In this document: in pieces, positions 15,584-22,026 of the stretch | Layout of the letters: every line of letters begins with the position of its first letter | How positions within the stretch are numbered: the stretch's first letter is position 1 | Assembly: GCA_040511595.1 (NCBI GenBank) | Contig: JBEVGU010000047.1 | Span: 1-22,026, forward strand | Direction of reading: 5' to 3' | Length of the DNA stretch: 22,026 bases | Source: JAOUEA01 sp040511595 | Lineage (GTDB): Bacteria; Actinomycetota; UBA4738; HRBIN12 | Translations under genes and position numbers: made by a program | Notes under the pieces: generated by a model | What the model was told of the DNA's origin: nothing | Database searches by the model: none | The model's input: the letters and a program-made list of their open reading frames with translations, nothing else

Positions 15584-15774
15584 CCAGACGGACATCGGCC
15601 CGGCCCACGGGCTTCCGGAGGATCGAACGTTGGATGGTCGGCCTCGTGTTCGCCATCATGGCGTTCGTGCTGGAGAAGGTCGTGATGCACTCGGTCCGGA
15701 AGAAGGACTCTTCGGAGGCCGAGGAGGTCACGACGATGATCTCCAAGGGCGGGGAGGTCGACGTCGACCTCTAG
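15580..15774 (+). CDS. Small single-pass membrane protein, last gene of the kinase operon
   Basis: This 64-residue protein is of unknown function. Its GTG start overlaps the stop of kinase copy 5 as GTGA, with GAAGG upstream (15566-15570), so it is translationally coupled and probably real. The N-terminus is basic (TRRTSARPTGFRRIERW). One hydrophobic helix follows at ~19-37 (MVGLVFAIMAFVLEKVVMH), then a charged tail (RKKDSSEAEE) ending in EVDVDL. By the positive-inside rule the N-terminus would be cytoplasmic. A helper, stabiliser or inhibitor of the kinases is possible but only suggested by position. No family is recognised. Its TAG stop lies within the hairpin at 15771-15789. Confidence 0.7.
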   Translation: MTRRTSARPTGFRRIERWMVGLVFAIMAFVLEKVVMHSVRKKDSSEAEEVTTMISKGGEVDVDL

Positions 15775-15789
15775 TCTGGGCGAGACTAG
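15771..15789. terminator. Bidirectional hairpin carrying both convergent stop codons
   Basis: CTAGTCT-GGGCG-AGACTAG is a perfect 7-bp stem with a 5-nt loop. The TAG of the small membrane protein (15772-15774) is in the left arm and the TAG of the minus-strand Usp-UbiB gene (15786-15788, read as CTA) is in the right arm. There is no T-run, so termination strength is uncertain. Confidence 0.5.
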
Positions 15790-17900
15790 TTGCGTCGACG
15801 GATCAGATCGACCACCAGGGTCATCGTGAGCAGCGCCGCGCACACCCCGAACGCGACGGGAAGCCAGCCAGGCACGCGCTCGCTGACAGCCGTGAGCGCG
15901 GTGCCGAGGATCGCGGCGCCGGCGGTGAGCGCGAGCGCGAGACGGCGCCCGGCGCGCCGGATCGTCGTCTCGAGCGTCGCCGCGCGGAAGTTCACCTCGA
16001 GCTTCTGACCGGGACGTGCCCCGATCAGGCGCTCGACGGCTTCGACGACCCGGTGGAACCGCACCTTGAAGCGCTGAGCCTGATAGAAGAGCGCCTTCGG
16101 ATCTGCCTTGCTCGTCATGTCGCGAACGAGCGCCCGCGTCAGGAACGATCCCGCGACGTCGAACGGATCGAGATCGGGGTCGAGCTCGGCGGTGGCGAGC
16201 TGCATCTGCGCGAGCGCCTTCCCGGTGAGGGCGAGCGAGGCCGGCAGGGGCACGTCGTGGCGCAGCGAGATCTCGGTCACCTCCTGCAGGATCGGCCCGA
16301 GCTGGATGTCGGAGAGCGACGCCGTGCGGTACTTCGCGACCATCGCGCCCATCTCCGTCCCGAACGCGTCGACGTCGAGGTCGGTGCGGTCCATCGCCCC
16401 GGCGAGCATCAGCGTCACGTCGGTGAGGAACGAGACGTCTTCCTGCCAGAACGCCATGAGCAACAACAGCAGCTGTTCGCGCATCTCCGGGCTCACCTCG
16501 CCGACCATGCCGAGGTCGAGTAGGTAGAGGCGGTCCTCGGTCGGTTGCCACATCAGGTTCCCCGGGTGCGGGTCGGCGTGGAAGAACCCGTCGACCATGA
16601 TCTGCTTGTAGAAGCTCTCGAGCAGCTGCCGGGCGGCCTCCTTGCGGGCCTTTCCCTCGGGGGCGATGGAGATGGGGCCGCCCTGCACGTCCTGCATCAC
16701 GAGCAGGCGCGAGGTCGAGAGGTCGCCGTAGACATCCGGCACTCGCAGCCGAGGGTAGGACGCGATGCTCCCGCGCATGCGCTCGATGTTGCTCGCCTCC
16801 TGCCGGAAGTCGAGTTCGCGGTGCAGGGAGTCCGAGAGGTGCTGGAAGACCGCGTGCATGTCGATCACCTGGCGCAGTCCCGGTCGATCGGCGACCTTCT
16901 CGGCGAAGACCTCGAGCAGCGCGAGATCCTGCTCGATCTGCTCGCGGGCTTTCGGTCGCTGCACCTTCACCACCACCGGGTCTCCGGTCGCGAGCACGGC
17001 GCGATGGACCTCCGCGATCGTGCCTGCGGCCAGCGGAGCCGGGTCGATGTGGTCGAAGACGTCTTCCCACGGAACGCCCAGCTCCTGCTCCAACACCTCC
17101 ACGACGTCCTGCTCGCTCAACGGAGGAACGTTGTCCTGCAGGGTCGCGAGCTCCTCGATGTACTCCGGAGGCAGTAGGTCGGGCCGGGTGGACAGGATCT
17201 GCCCGAGCTTGCAGAACGTCGGGCCCAGCTCCTCGAGGGCCGAGCGGAGGCGCTTGCCCTGGCGGCGCCGGCCCACGGCGCCCTCGTCGTCGGGACGGCC
17301 GAAGAGCTCCTTCAGCCCGTGTCTGGCGAACACGGCGGCGATGTGGCCGCCGCGTGCCGTGAGCCGCGGGGTGAACTCCGTCTCCTCGGCGGCGCTGATG
17401 CGCACCCGCGTCGAGGTGGGCTGCGGCGCGCGCGAGACCACCTGTCCGTCGCCCGCCGTGTTCACGATGATCACCGTGCAGCGAGCGTTGTGGCTGATGC
17501 GGTTCGGTACGTTCCCGAGCAGGAACTCCTTGCGCCCGGCCATGCCGGCGTTCCCGACCACGAGCACGTCGATCCGCTGCTCCTCGGTGGCCTCGACGAT
17601 CGCCATCGCGGGATCGTCGTTGATCACCACGTGACCGTGCCCCCGATCGCCTGCGATGGAGCGGGCGTAGGTCTGGAGATCGTCGGCGGCAGAGCGCGCC
17701 CTGGTGGCCTCGGCGGCTCCGTACTCCGTGTCCGCCCGGCTCGACGGCAGGATCACCTGCACGATGTGCAGCTCGGCCCCGAACGCTTCGGCGAAGGTCG
17801 CCGCCCATCGGACTGCGCGCTCCGCTGTCTGCGAGCGGTCCGTGCCGACCATCACGCGCTCGATCGGGCCGGCGATCTGCGGCTGAGCCTCGGCGTTCAT
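15786..17900 (-). CDS. Universal stress domain fused to UbiB/ABC1 (AarF) kinase-like protein
   Basis: This 704-residue protein has two recognised parts in one frame. Residues 12-147 are a Usp domain with the full nucleotide motif (Gly116, Gly119, Gly129-Asn130). From ~185 it is a UbiB/ABC1 atypical kinase: KLGQ (231-234) in the KxGQ motif, the alanine-rich loop AAGTIAEVH (291-299), Lys312, the catalytic-loop HADPHPGN (441-448), and LDLG (461-464) in place of DFG. Two hydrophobic helices near 653-673 and 679-699 anchor the C-terminus, as in UbiB-type proteins linked to quinone or lipid metabolism. No internal Met or start signal separates the parts. The ATG at 17900 begins the Usp domain; no ribosome binding site is seen. 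Sequence upstream in frame is antisense to the tRNA and is not coding. Confidence 0.88.
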   Translation of the reverse strand: MNAEAQPQIAGPIERVMVGTDRSQTAERAVRWAATFAEAFGAELHIVQVILPSSRADTEYGAAEATRARSAADDLQTYARSIAGDRGHGHVVINDDPAMAIVEATEEQRIDVLVVGNAGMAGRKEFLLGNVPNRISHNARCTVIIVNTAGDGQVVSRAPQPTSTRVRISAAEETEFTPRLTARGGHIAAVFARHGLKELFGRPDDEGAVGRRRQGKRLRSALEELGPTFCKLGQILSTRPDLLPPEYIEELATLQDNVPPLSEQDVVEVLEQELGVPWEDVFDHIDPAPLAAGTIAEVHRAVLATGDPVVVKVQRPKAREQIEQDLALLEVFAEKVADRPGLRQVIDMHAVFQHLSDSLHRELDFRQEASNIERMRGSIASYPRLRVPDVYGDLSTSRLLVMQDVQGGPISIAPEGKARKEAARQLLESFYKQIMVDGFFHADPHPGNLMWQPTEDRLYLLDLGMVGEVSPEMREQLLLLLMAFWQEDVSFLTDVTLMLAGAMDRTDLDVDAFGTEMGAMVAKYRTASLSDIQLGPILQEVTEISLRHDVPLPASLALTGKALAQMQLATAELDPDLDPFDVAGSFLTRALVRDMTSKADPKALFYQAQRFKVRFHRVVEAVERLIGARPGQKLEVNFRAATLETTIRRAGRRLALALTAGAAILGTALTAVSERVPGWLPVAFGVCAALLTMTLVVDLIRRRN

Positions 17901-18002
17901 GGGCGCATCATGGCGGTTCGAGGGGCTGACGACCAGCGACGATGCCTCGAGGTCGCGCCCCGCCGAGGCGCCGACGTCGCCGGGGTGCCACGACCGCGTT
18001 GG

Positions 18003-18008
18003 TAGACT
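18003..18008 (+). promoter_or_regulatory. Candidate -10 box for tRNA-Thr
   Basis: TAGACT fits TAnnnT and lies 11 nt before the mature 5' end of the tRNA, giving a short leader. No -35 is clear. Confidence 0.4.
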
Positions 18009-18019
18009 CACCGACCGTC

Positions 18020-18093
18020 GCCGGAGTAGCTCAGCCTGGCAGAGCAACCGCCTCGTAAGTGGTAGGTCATGGGTTCGAATCCCATCTCCGGCT
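18020..18093 (+). tRNA. tRNA-Thr (anticodon CGT)
   Basis: The complete cloverleaf is visible. The acceptor stem is GCCGGAG/CTCCGGC, the D stem GCTC/GAGC, and the anticodon stem ACCGC/GTGGT (one G-T pair) with loop CTCGTAA, which places CGT at 34-36. The variable loop has 5 nt, the T stem is ATGGG/CCCAT with loop TTCGAAT, and the discriminator is T. It reads ACG threonine codons. CCA is not encoded. Length is 74 nt including the discriminator. Confidence 0.95.
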
Positions 18094-18137
18094 CCGTGCG
18101 CCCGCGATCCTGCGGCTGCCCGGCGACCCCCGACTGC

Positions 18138-18143
18138 TAGTAT
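18138..18143 (+). promoter_or_regulatory. Candidate -10 box for the leaderless Ala/Pro-rich gene
   Basis: TAGTAT matches TAnnnT and ends 8 nt before the ATG at 18152. There is no Shine-Dalgarno sequence in the gap, so a leaderless transcript is likely. Confidence 0.5.
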
Positions 18144-18151
18144 CCGCCGCG

Positions 18152-18880
18152 ATGAAGCTGTCCCGGACGCTCCCGGCCTCCATCGCGCTCGCGCTGGTCT
18201 CGTTGGTGGTGACCGCCGCCACGGCCGGCGCGCAGACACCCGTCGATCCGGCCGTCGCGCCGGTCGAGAACGACGGGGGATGGGTGTATTGGCTGGCGAT
18301 CGCGCTGGCGGCGCTCGGCGTCGTCGTCGTGATCTTCCTCGTCATCCAGTACATGCGATACGCGCCTCGGTTCGCGAAGGACGAGGAAGGCCTGAAGGTC
18401 GTGCGCGCCGATCGGGTGCGGGTCGGCCACGAGCTCCCCCGGCGCAACGTCGATCTCTCGCAGGCCGCCCCGATCGTCGTGGCGCCGCCGGCGGTCCCCG
18501 CTCCCGCGGCGGCCCTGACGTCCGCCGCGCCGTCGGGCGGATCCGACGCCGCAGCTCCGGCGCCGGCGGTCCAGCCCGCCGCGTCATCGGCGGCTCCCGC
18601 CGCCCAGGCTCCGGCCGCCCAGGCTCCCGCCGCCGAGGCACCCGCGGCCCAGGCACCCGCGGCACCCGCGGCCGAGGCAGCCGCCCAGGCGGCCGCGACT
18701 CCTGCGCCGGCCGCGGCGCCGGTTCCGGAGGACCGGCCGGAGGTGACGATGGACCAGGAGGCGTACGAAGCTGCCCTGCAGCAACTGCTCGACGCCGGCA
18801 CCGACCGACGCATCGCCGAGGGACGCGCTCGGCGGGCCGGCATGATCGCCGCCCGCAAGAAGGCCACCGGCGAGGCGTGA
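18152..18880 (+). CDS. Ala/Pro-rich membrane protein of unknown function
   Basis: This 242-residue protein starts with a signal-like segment (MKLSRTLPASIALALVSLVV, possible cleavage after AGA at 25-27), followed by a second hydrophobic helix at ~44-67 and a basic stretch (YMRYAPRF). A linker at ~105-193 is almost only Ala, Pro, Gln, Glu and Ser, with 5-residue PAAQA/PAAEA repeats. The last ~45 residues form a helical segment, MDQEAYEAALQQLLDAG, then TDRRIAEGRARRAGMIAARK. The layout suggests a membrane-anchored protein whose small C-terminal module is held away from the membrane by a flexible linker. I do not recognise the family. The start follows from the leaderless promoter signal. It lies 53 bp before the metallopeptidase-like gene. 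Confidence 0.75.
   Translation: MKLSRTLPASIALALVSLVVTAATAGAQTPVDPAVAPVENDGGWVYWLAIALAALGVVVVIFLVIQYMRYAPRFAKDEEGLKVVRADRVRVGHELPRRNVDLSQAAPIVVAPPAVPAPAAALTSAAPSGGSDAAAPAPAVQPAASSAAPAAQAPAAQAPAAEAPAAQAPAAPAAEAAAQAAATPAPAAAPVPEDRPEVTMDQEAYEAALQQLLDAGTDRRIAEGRARRAGMIAARKKATGEA
18596..18670 (+). repeat. 15-bp coding tandem repeat (PAAQA/PAAEA units)
   Basis: There are five successive 15-bp units. The first four read PAAQA, PAAQA, PAAEA, PAAQA and the fifth has decayed to PAAPA. Units differ mainly at third codon positions, so selection or drift has kept the protein repeat. It forms the middle of the flexible linker and could vary in copy number between strains. Confidence 0.7.
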
Positions 18881-18933
18881 CCCTCGGGGCACCGCACCTC
18901 ATGGTGACGGTGCCGGAAGGAGGATCGATCCCT

Positions 18934-20001
18934 GTGGATGCCGCGAAGGTCGACTGGTCCATGGGATCGGCGGCGTCCCGGCTCGCCGATTGGGACATGG
19001 CGCACCAGCTCGGCCGGCGAGTGGCGGGCCCCGGCATCTCCGTGCCCTCGGTGCAACGCGCACGCATGCGCGAGGACTTCGGTGAGCTCGTCCCCCTCGC
19101 GGAATCCGCGATCACCGATCACACCGGCATGAGCGTGGGTGGGTTCCGCTCCCGCGCGTGGGTGATGGCGCGAAGCGAATGGATCCGGGTGAACCTCACG
19201 AGCATGCAGCGGTTGCTCGAGCCGCTCGCGGAGCGGGTGCTCGCCGAGAAGCCGGGGCGGGCCGAGATCCGGCGCAAGGCCATGGGCGCGCAGGCCGGCG
19301 CCCTGTTCGGCTACGTGGCCCGCCGCGTCCTCGGCCAATACGACGTGTTCCTGCCTCCCGACGACGAGGGACTCCTCTACTTCGTCGGCCCCAACGTCGC
19401 GGAGGTCGAGCGACGGTACGGCCTGCCCTCCAGGGATTTCCGGCTCTGGGTCGCGATCCACGAGGTCACCCACCGGGTGCAGTTCGGCGCAGCGCCCTGG
19501 CTCAGGGGCCATCTGCGCGGACTCGTGGATTCCTACCTCGGCGGGATCTCGCTCGATGGCAAGGAGCTCGTCTCACAGTTGCGACGCGCGGTCGGGGAGG
19601 CCCGGGGCGGCGCCGACGCGCGCATGAGCGGCGTGTTCCTGTTGCTCACGCCGGAGCAACGGGAGCTCTTCAAGCGGGTGCAGGGCATGATGTCGTTGCT
19701 CGAAGGGCACGCGTCGTACGTGATGAACGAGGTCGCTCGCCACCACGTCGCCGACGTCGATCGCATGCGCCGCGCGTTGGCGGCTCGACGGAAGGGGTCG
19801 GGCGTCGAGCGCGGGCTGCAGCGAGCGATCGGGTTCGAGCAGAAGATCCAGCAGTACGACCGTGGAGAGGCGTTCGTTCGCGAGGTGATCGCTCGCGCAG
19901 GCATGGACGGGTTCAACCGGGTGTGGCTCGAGCCCGAGCACCTTCCCACCCTCGACGAGATCGGCGCTCCCGCCGGCTGGGTCGAGCGCGTCGTCGGGTA
20001 G
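18934..20001 (+). CDS. F420-associated zincin-like metallopeptidase family protein
   Basis: This 355-residue protein resembles the actinobacterial 'coenzyme F420 biosynthesis-associated' putative hydrolase family. It begins VDAAKVDWSMGSAASRLADWDMA, has DVFLPPDDEGLLYFVGPN at ~137-154, a zincin motif HEVTH at 176-180 (WVAIHEVTHRVQF), and a later LLEGHASYVMNE segment whose Glu may be the third metal ligand. Substrate and true activity are not known for the family, and no F420 gene is present here. The GTG at 18934 is chosen because GGAAGGAGGA (18915-18924) lies 9 nt upstream and the family usually starts near VDW. An ATG at 18901 in the same frame would add 11 residues but lacks a ribosome binding site. 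tilS follows 8 bp later. Confidence 0.82.
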   Translation: MDAAKVDWSMGSAASRLADWDMAHQLGRRVAGPGISVPSVQRARMREDFGELVPLAESAITDHTGMSVGGFRSRAWVMARSEWIRVNLTSMQRLLEPLAERVLAEKPGRAEIRRKAMGAQAGALFGYVARRVLGQYDVFLPPDDEGLLYFVGPNVAEVERRYGLPSRDFRLWVAIHEVTHRVQFGAAPWLRGHLRGLVDSYLGGISLDGKELVSQLRRAVGEARGGADARMSGVFLLLTPEQRELFKRVQGMMSLLEGHASYVMNEVARHHVADVDRMRRALAARRKGSGVERGLQRAIGFEQKIQQYDRGEAFVREVIARAGMDGFNRVWLEPEHLPTLDEIGAPAGWVERVVG

Positions 20002-20009
20002 GCCACGTC

Positions 20010-21050
20010 GTGCGACGCCCACCGGCCGTCGCGCGTGTGCTCGAGCGCGTCACCGCCACCGTGCGTGACCACGACATGCTCCGTGCCGGCGACCTCGTCT
20101 TGGTCGAGGTCTCTGGAGGCCCGGACTCGGTCTGCCTGCTGTCCGCATTGGATCGACTGCGACGACTCCTCAAGATCGACCTGGCGGTCTTCCACTTCGA
20201 CCATCGTCTGCGCGAGGGGTCGGCGGCCGACGCCGCCTACGTCCGACGGGTCGCGGATCGTCTCGGGATGCCGTTCCATCTCCGCGAAGCGCGCGCCGCG
20301 CCGCCCGTGGGGATGTCGGTGGAGGAGTGGGCCCGCATGGTCAGGAACGACGCCGCGGCCGAGGCCCGCGTCGAGATCGGCGCCTCGCGGCTCGCCGACG
20401 GCCACACGCGCGACGACCAGGCGGAGACGATCTTGATGGGTCTCGTCCTCGGCTGGGGGCTGAGCGGACTGGGCGCGATCTCTCCGGTTAACGGCGTGCT
20501 GGTCCGCCCCTTGCTCGACGTCTCGCGCGACGAGGTCGAAGCCTACTGCCGCGCCGCGCGCCTCCGACCGCATCACGACCCCAGCAACGCGGACACTCGC
20601 TTCCTCCGCAACGCCATCCGGCTGGAGGCGATCCCGGCGATCGAGCGAGCGACGGGCCGCCGGGTGCGCGACACGTTCGCGCGAACGGCCGCGCTCCTGC
20701 GACAGGACGCCGAGACCCTCTGGTCCCAGGCCCTGGAGGTCGCCGAAGAGCTTGTCGACGCGTCATCCGGATCGTTCGCCGTCGCATCGGAGCCGCTGCT
20801 GGAGCTGTCGCGACCGATGGCGTCGCGGGTCGTGCGGCGTGCGTTCCAGGTGGCCGACCTCCCGTGGACCGAGGGCACGATCGACGCCGTGCTCGACCTC
20901 GCCGCCGGCAGGCCGGGTCGCAGGCGGGACCTGCCGCTCGGGTTGCAGGCCACTCGCGACCGGGAGTACGTTCGCGTGCACGGCCCTTCCCTCGACCGGT
21001 TCGTGGCCGGACGGGTGCACATCGATGGATCGGGGGGAGGCACGCCGTGA
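20010..21050 (+). CDS. tilS: tRNA(Ile)-lysidine synthase
   Basis: TilS uses ATP and lysine to change C34 of the CAU-anticodon tRNA-Ile to lysidine, so that AUA is read as isoleucine. This 346-residue protein has the PP-loop SGGPDS (35-40), FHFDHRLREGSAADA (61-75), the GHTRDDQAETILM segment (131-143), RPLLDVSRDEVEAYC (166-180) and DPSNADTRFLRNAIR (190-204), all typical of the N-terminal catalytic domain. The remaining ~140 residues are a helical substrate-binding part; the long C-terminal domain of E. coli TilS is absent, as is usual in actinobacteria. GTG 20010 is used as the first start after the upstream stop; GTG 20037 is an alternative. The stop overlaps the hpt start as GTGA. Confidence 0.9.
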   Translation: MRRPPAVARVLERVTATVRDHDMLRAGDLVLVEVSGGPDSVCLLSALDRLRRLLKIDLAVFHFDHRLREGSAADAAYVRRVADRLGMPFHLREARAAPPVGMSVEEWARMVRNDAAAEARVEIGASRLADGHTRDDQAETILMGLVLGWGLSGLGAISPVNGVLVRPLLDVSRDEVEAYCRAARLRPHHDPSNADTRFLRNAIRLEAIPAIERATGRRVRDTFARTAALLRQDAETLWSQALEVAEELVDASSGSFAVASEPLLELSRPMASRVVRRAFQVADLPWTEGTIDAVLDLAAGRPGRRRDLPLGLQATRDREYVRVHGPSLDRFVAGRVHIDGSGGGTP

Positions 21051-21643
21051 GCATCACGCGCGACACACCGGACGCTACACTCCGGATTCCCGTGAGTGCC
21101 TACGACAGCGACATCGAGGAGGTCCTGATCTCCCAGGAGGAGATCGACGCCGCGCTCGTGACGCTCGGGGAACAGATCACGAGGGACTACGCCGGGAAGT
21201 CGCTCCTGCTCGTCGGGGTGTTGAAGGGCGCGTTCGTCGTGATGGCCGACCTGGCGCGCCACATCGCCTTGCCCCTCGAGTTCGACTTCATGGCGGTCTC
21301 GTCCTACGGCGCCGCGACGAAGACGAGCGGCGTCGTGCGCATCCTGAAGGACCTCGATCACGACCTCGACGGACTCGACGTGCTGCTCGTCGAGGACATC
21401 GTGGACTCCGGCCTGACGCTCAAGTACCTGCTGAAGAACCTCGCCGCCCGCAAGCCCGCCTCGCTCGAGGTCGCGGCCCTGCTGCGCAAGACCGGTCTGC
21501 AGAAGGTGCCGCTCGACCTCCGCTACGTTGGCTTCGAGATCCCGCCGGAGTTCGTGGTCGGCTACGGCCTCGACTTCGCCGAGCGGTACCGGAACCTTCC
21601 CTACGTGGCCACGTTGAAGCCCGAGGCGTACGAGGACCTCTAG
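21047..21643 (+). CDS. hpt: Hypoxanthine (guanine) phosphoribosyltransferase
   Basis: This enzyme salvages hypoxanthine and guanine with PRPP to give IMP and GMP. It has the LLLVGVLKGAFVVMADL segment with LKG at 59-61, the flexible-loop region FMAVSSYGAATKTSG (81-95), the PRPP loop LLVEDIVDSGLTL (113-125), Lys153 for the purine, and VGFEIPPEFVVGYGLDF (161-177). GTG 21047 overlaps the tilS stop (GTGA) and has a strong GGGGGAGG at 21033-21040, giving 198 residues. A second in-frame GTG at 21092 would give 183 residues, closer to the family norm, beginning VSAYDSDIEEVL, and has a -10-like TACACT just upstream. Both could be used. The tilS-hpt pair is typical of actinobacteria; ftsH, often next, is not seen in this window. 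Confidence 0.92.
   Translation: MSITRDTPDATLRIPVSAYDSDIEEVLISQEEIDAALVTLGEQITRDYAGKSLLLVGVLKGAFVVMADLARHIALPLEFDFMAVSSYGAATKTSGVVRILKDLDHDLDGLDVLLVEDIVDSGLTLKYLLKNLAARKPASLEVAALLRKTGLQKVPLDLRYVGFEIPPEFVVGYGLDFAERYRNLPYVATLKPEAYEDL
21076..21081 (+). promoter_or_regulatory. Candidate internal -10 box before the second hpt start
   Basis: TACACT, the same hexamer as before holB, ends 10 nt before GTG 21092. It could drive a separate near-leaderless hpt transcript. It lies inside the reading frame of the longer hpt form, so it may be chance. Confidence 0.3.
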
Positions 21644-21645
21644 AT

Positions 21646-21664
21646 CGTCGGGAACCTCCCGGCG
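21646..21664. terminator. Hairpin after hpt, possible terminator
   Basis: CGTCGGGA and TCCCGGCG form an 8-bp stem with one T-G pair and an ACC loop, starting 3 nt after the hpt stop. There is no T-run. Its position suggests the end of the tilS-hpt transcript or a stabilised mRNA end. Confidence 0.45.
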
Positions 21665-21685
21665 ACTCGGGCCGTCGGAGCGGGC

Positions 21686-22026
21686 ATGGCGATCAGACCG
21701 GTCGCGCCGACCGTGTCCTCGGCGCTCGCGCTCGTCTTCGTACTCGGGATCGCCGCATGCTCGGCCGATGCGCCCACCAAGGCGGAGCGTCTCGTCGGGA
21801 CCGTTCGCGGCATGGTCCTCTCGGGGCCGCGATGCCCCGTCGTCGTCGCGGGGTCTCCGTGTCCGGATCGTCCCTGGATCGGCGAGGTCTCGGCGTCCAC
21901 CGTCGACGGGGAGGTCGTCTCGTCGGTGCAGACCGGTCGCGACGGGGCCTTCATGCTGGACCTGGCGCCGGGCACATACCTGCTCACGGCCCTGGCGACC
22001 GCTCCCGGTCGCGGGTCCTCCCGGAC
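21686..22026 (+). CDS. Putative lipoprotein with carboxypeptidase-regulatory-like domain (3' truncated)
   Basis: The frame is open from ATG 21686 to the window edge (113 codons). GGAG at 21677-21680 lies 5 nt upstream. The N-terminus is a lipoprotein signal, MAIRPVAPTVSSALALVFVL followed by GIAAC, with the lipid-modified Cys at residue 25. The mature part reads LVGTVRGMVLSGPRCPVVV, then SPCPDRPW, a variable strand, and TGRDGAFMLDLAPGTYLLTA. This G-x-V-x-G...GxCP...CPD...D-G-F-x-x-x-L-x-P-G-T-Y pattern is that of small beta-sandwich, carboxypeptidase-regulatory-like secreted proteins. Two cysteines (Cys50 and Cys59) could form a disulfide. The role is unknown; it is probably anchored on the outer face of the membrane. 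Confidence 0.7.
   Translation, partial: MAIRPVAPTVSSALALVFVLGIAACSADAPTKAERLVGTVRGMVLSGPRCPVVVAGSPCPDRPWIGEVSASTVDGEVVSSVQTGRDGAFMLDLAPGTYLLTALATAPGRGSSR

Noticed and set aside
17901..18239. In-frame N-terminal extension of the Usp-UbiB gene containing GIRTHDLPLTRRLL
   Set aside because: This peptide is the antisense translation of the tRNA-Thr gene at 18020-18093, a well-known false protein start in databases. The Usp domain begins at the ATG at 17900.
17899..18933. Long plus-strand open frame running through the tRNA and the Ala/Pro-rich gene into the metallopeptidase-like gene
   Set aside because: It crosses the tRNA, is an out-of-frame shadow of the gene at 18152-18880, and the true start at GTG 18934 has a strong ribosome binding site.
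1..22026. CRISPR array, insertion sequence, prophage or restriction/defence genes
   Set aside because: No regularly spaced direct repeats, transposase, integrase or phage motifs were seen on either strand. The only tandem repeat is the 15-bp coding one at 18596-18670.

Overview
The window is very GC-rich, almost fully coding DNA. It looks like a chromosomal segment of an actinobacterium, probably an uncultured or deep-branching lineage. The grounds are GTG/ATG starts with short overlaps, TAnnnT -10 boxes placed 6-8 nt before start codons (leaderless transcripts), an F420-associated zincin next to tilS and hpt, and GAF-type sensor kinases with a HisKA_3 core. The class cannot be fixed from the sequence alone. 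No mobile element, CRISPR array or rRNA was seen. No gene-free stretch exceeds 300 bases; the longest are 6108-6284 (177 bp), 1413-1546 (134 bp) and 17901-18019 (119 bp).

Layout. (1) 1-1412: end of thymidylate kinase (tmk) and DNA polymerase III delta' (holB). (2) 1413-15774: a signalling island. A receiver-only response regulator (1547-1918, +) faces two translationally coupled membrane histidine kinases (1939-6107, -). Then come a small universal stress protein (+), a SnoaL/NTF2-like protein and a NarL-type regulator (both -). Divergent from the NarL regulator by 44 bp is a receiver-HTH-class III cyclase fusion. It heads an unbroken run of three more membrane histidine kinases and a 64-residue single-pass membrane protein, in which every gene overlaps the next. 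(3) 15786-17900 (-): a universal stress domain fused to a UbiB/ABC1 kinase-like protein with two C-terminal membrane helices. (4) 18020-22026 (+): tRNA-Thr(CGT), an Ala/Pro-rich membrane protein, the F420-associated metallopeptidase-like protein, tilS, hpt, and the start of a lipoprotein.

How the genes work together. All five kinases share one architecture: about ten hydrophobic segments, a GAF-like domain, a HisKA_3 H-box and HATPase_c. The 16-residue H-box core LERNIHDGAQQQLVAL is identical in all five, while the membrane parts have diverged. This suggests several inputs converging on a small shared set of receivers: one without an output, one DNA-binding, and one making a cyclic nucleotide. 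The cyclase keeps the metal, Asn and Arg residues expected for activity, so the island may join two-component signalling to cAMP or cGMP. That wiring is inference; the domains, motifs and overlaps are read from the sequence.
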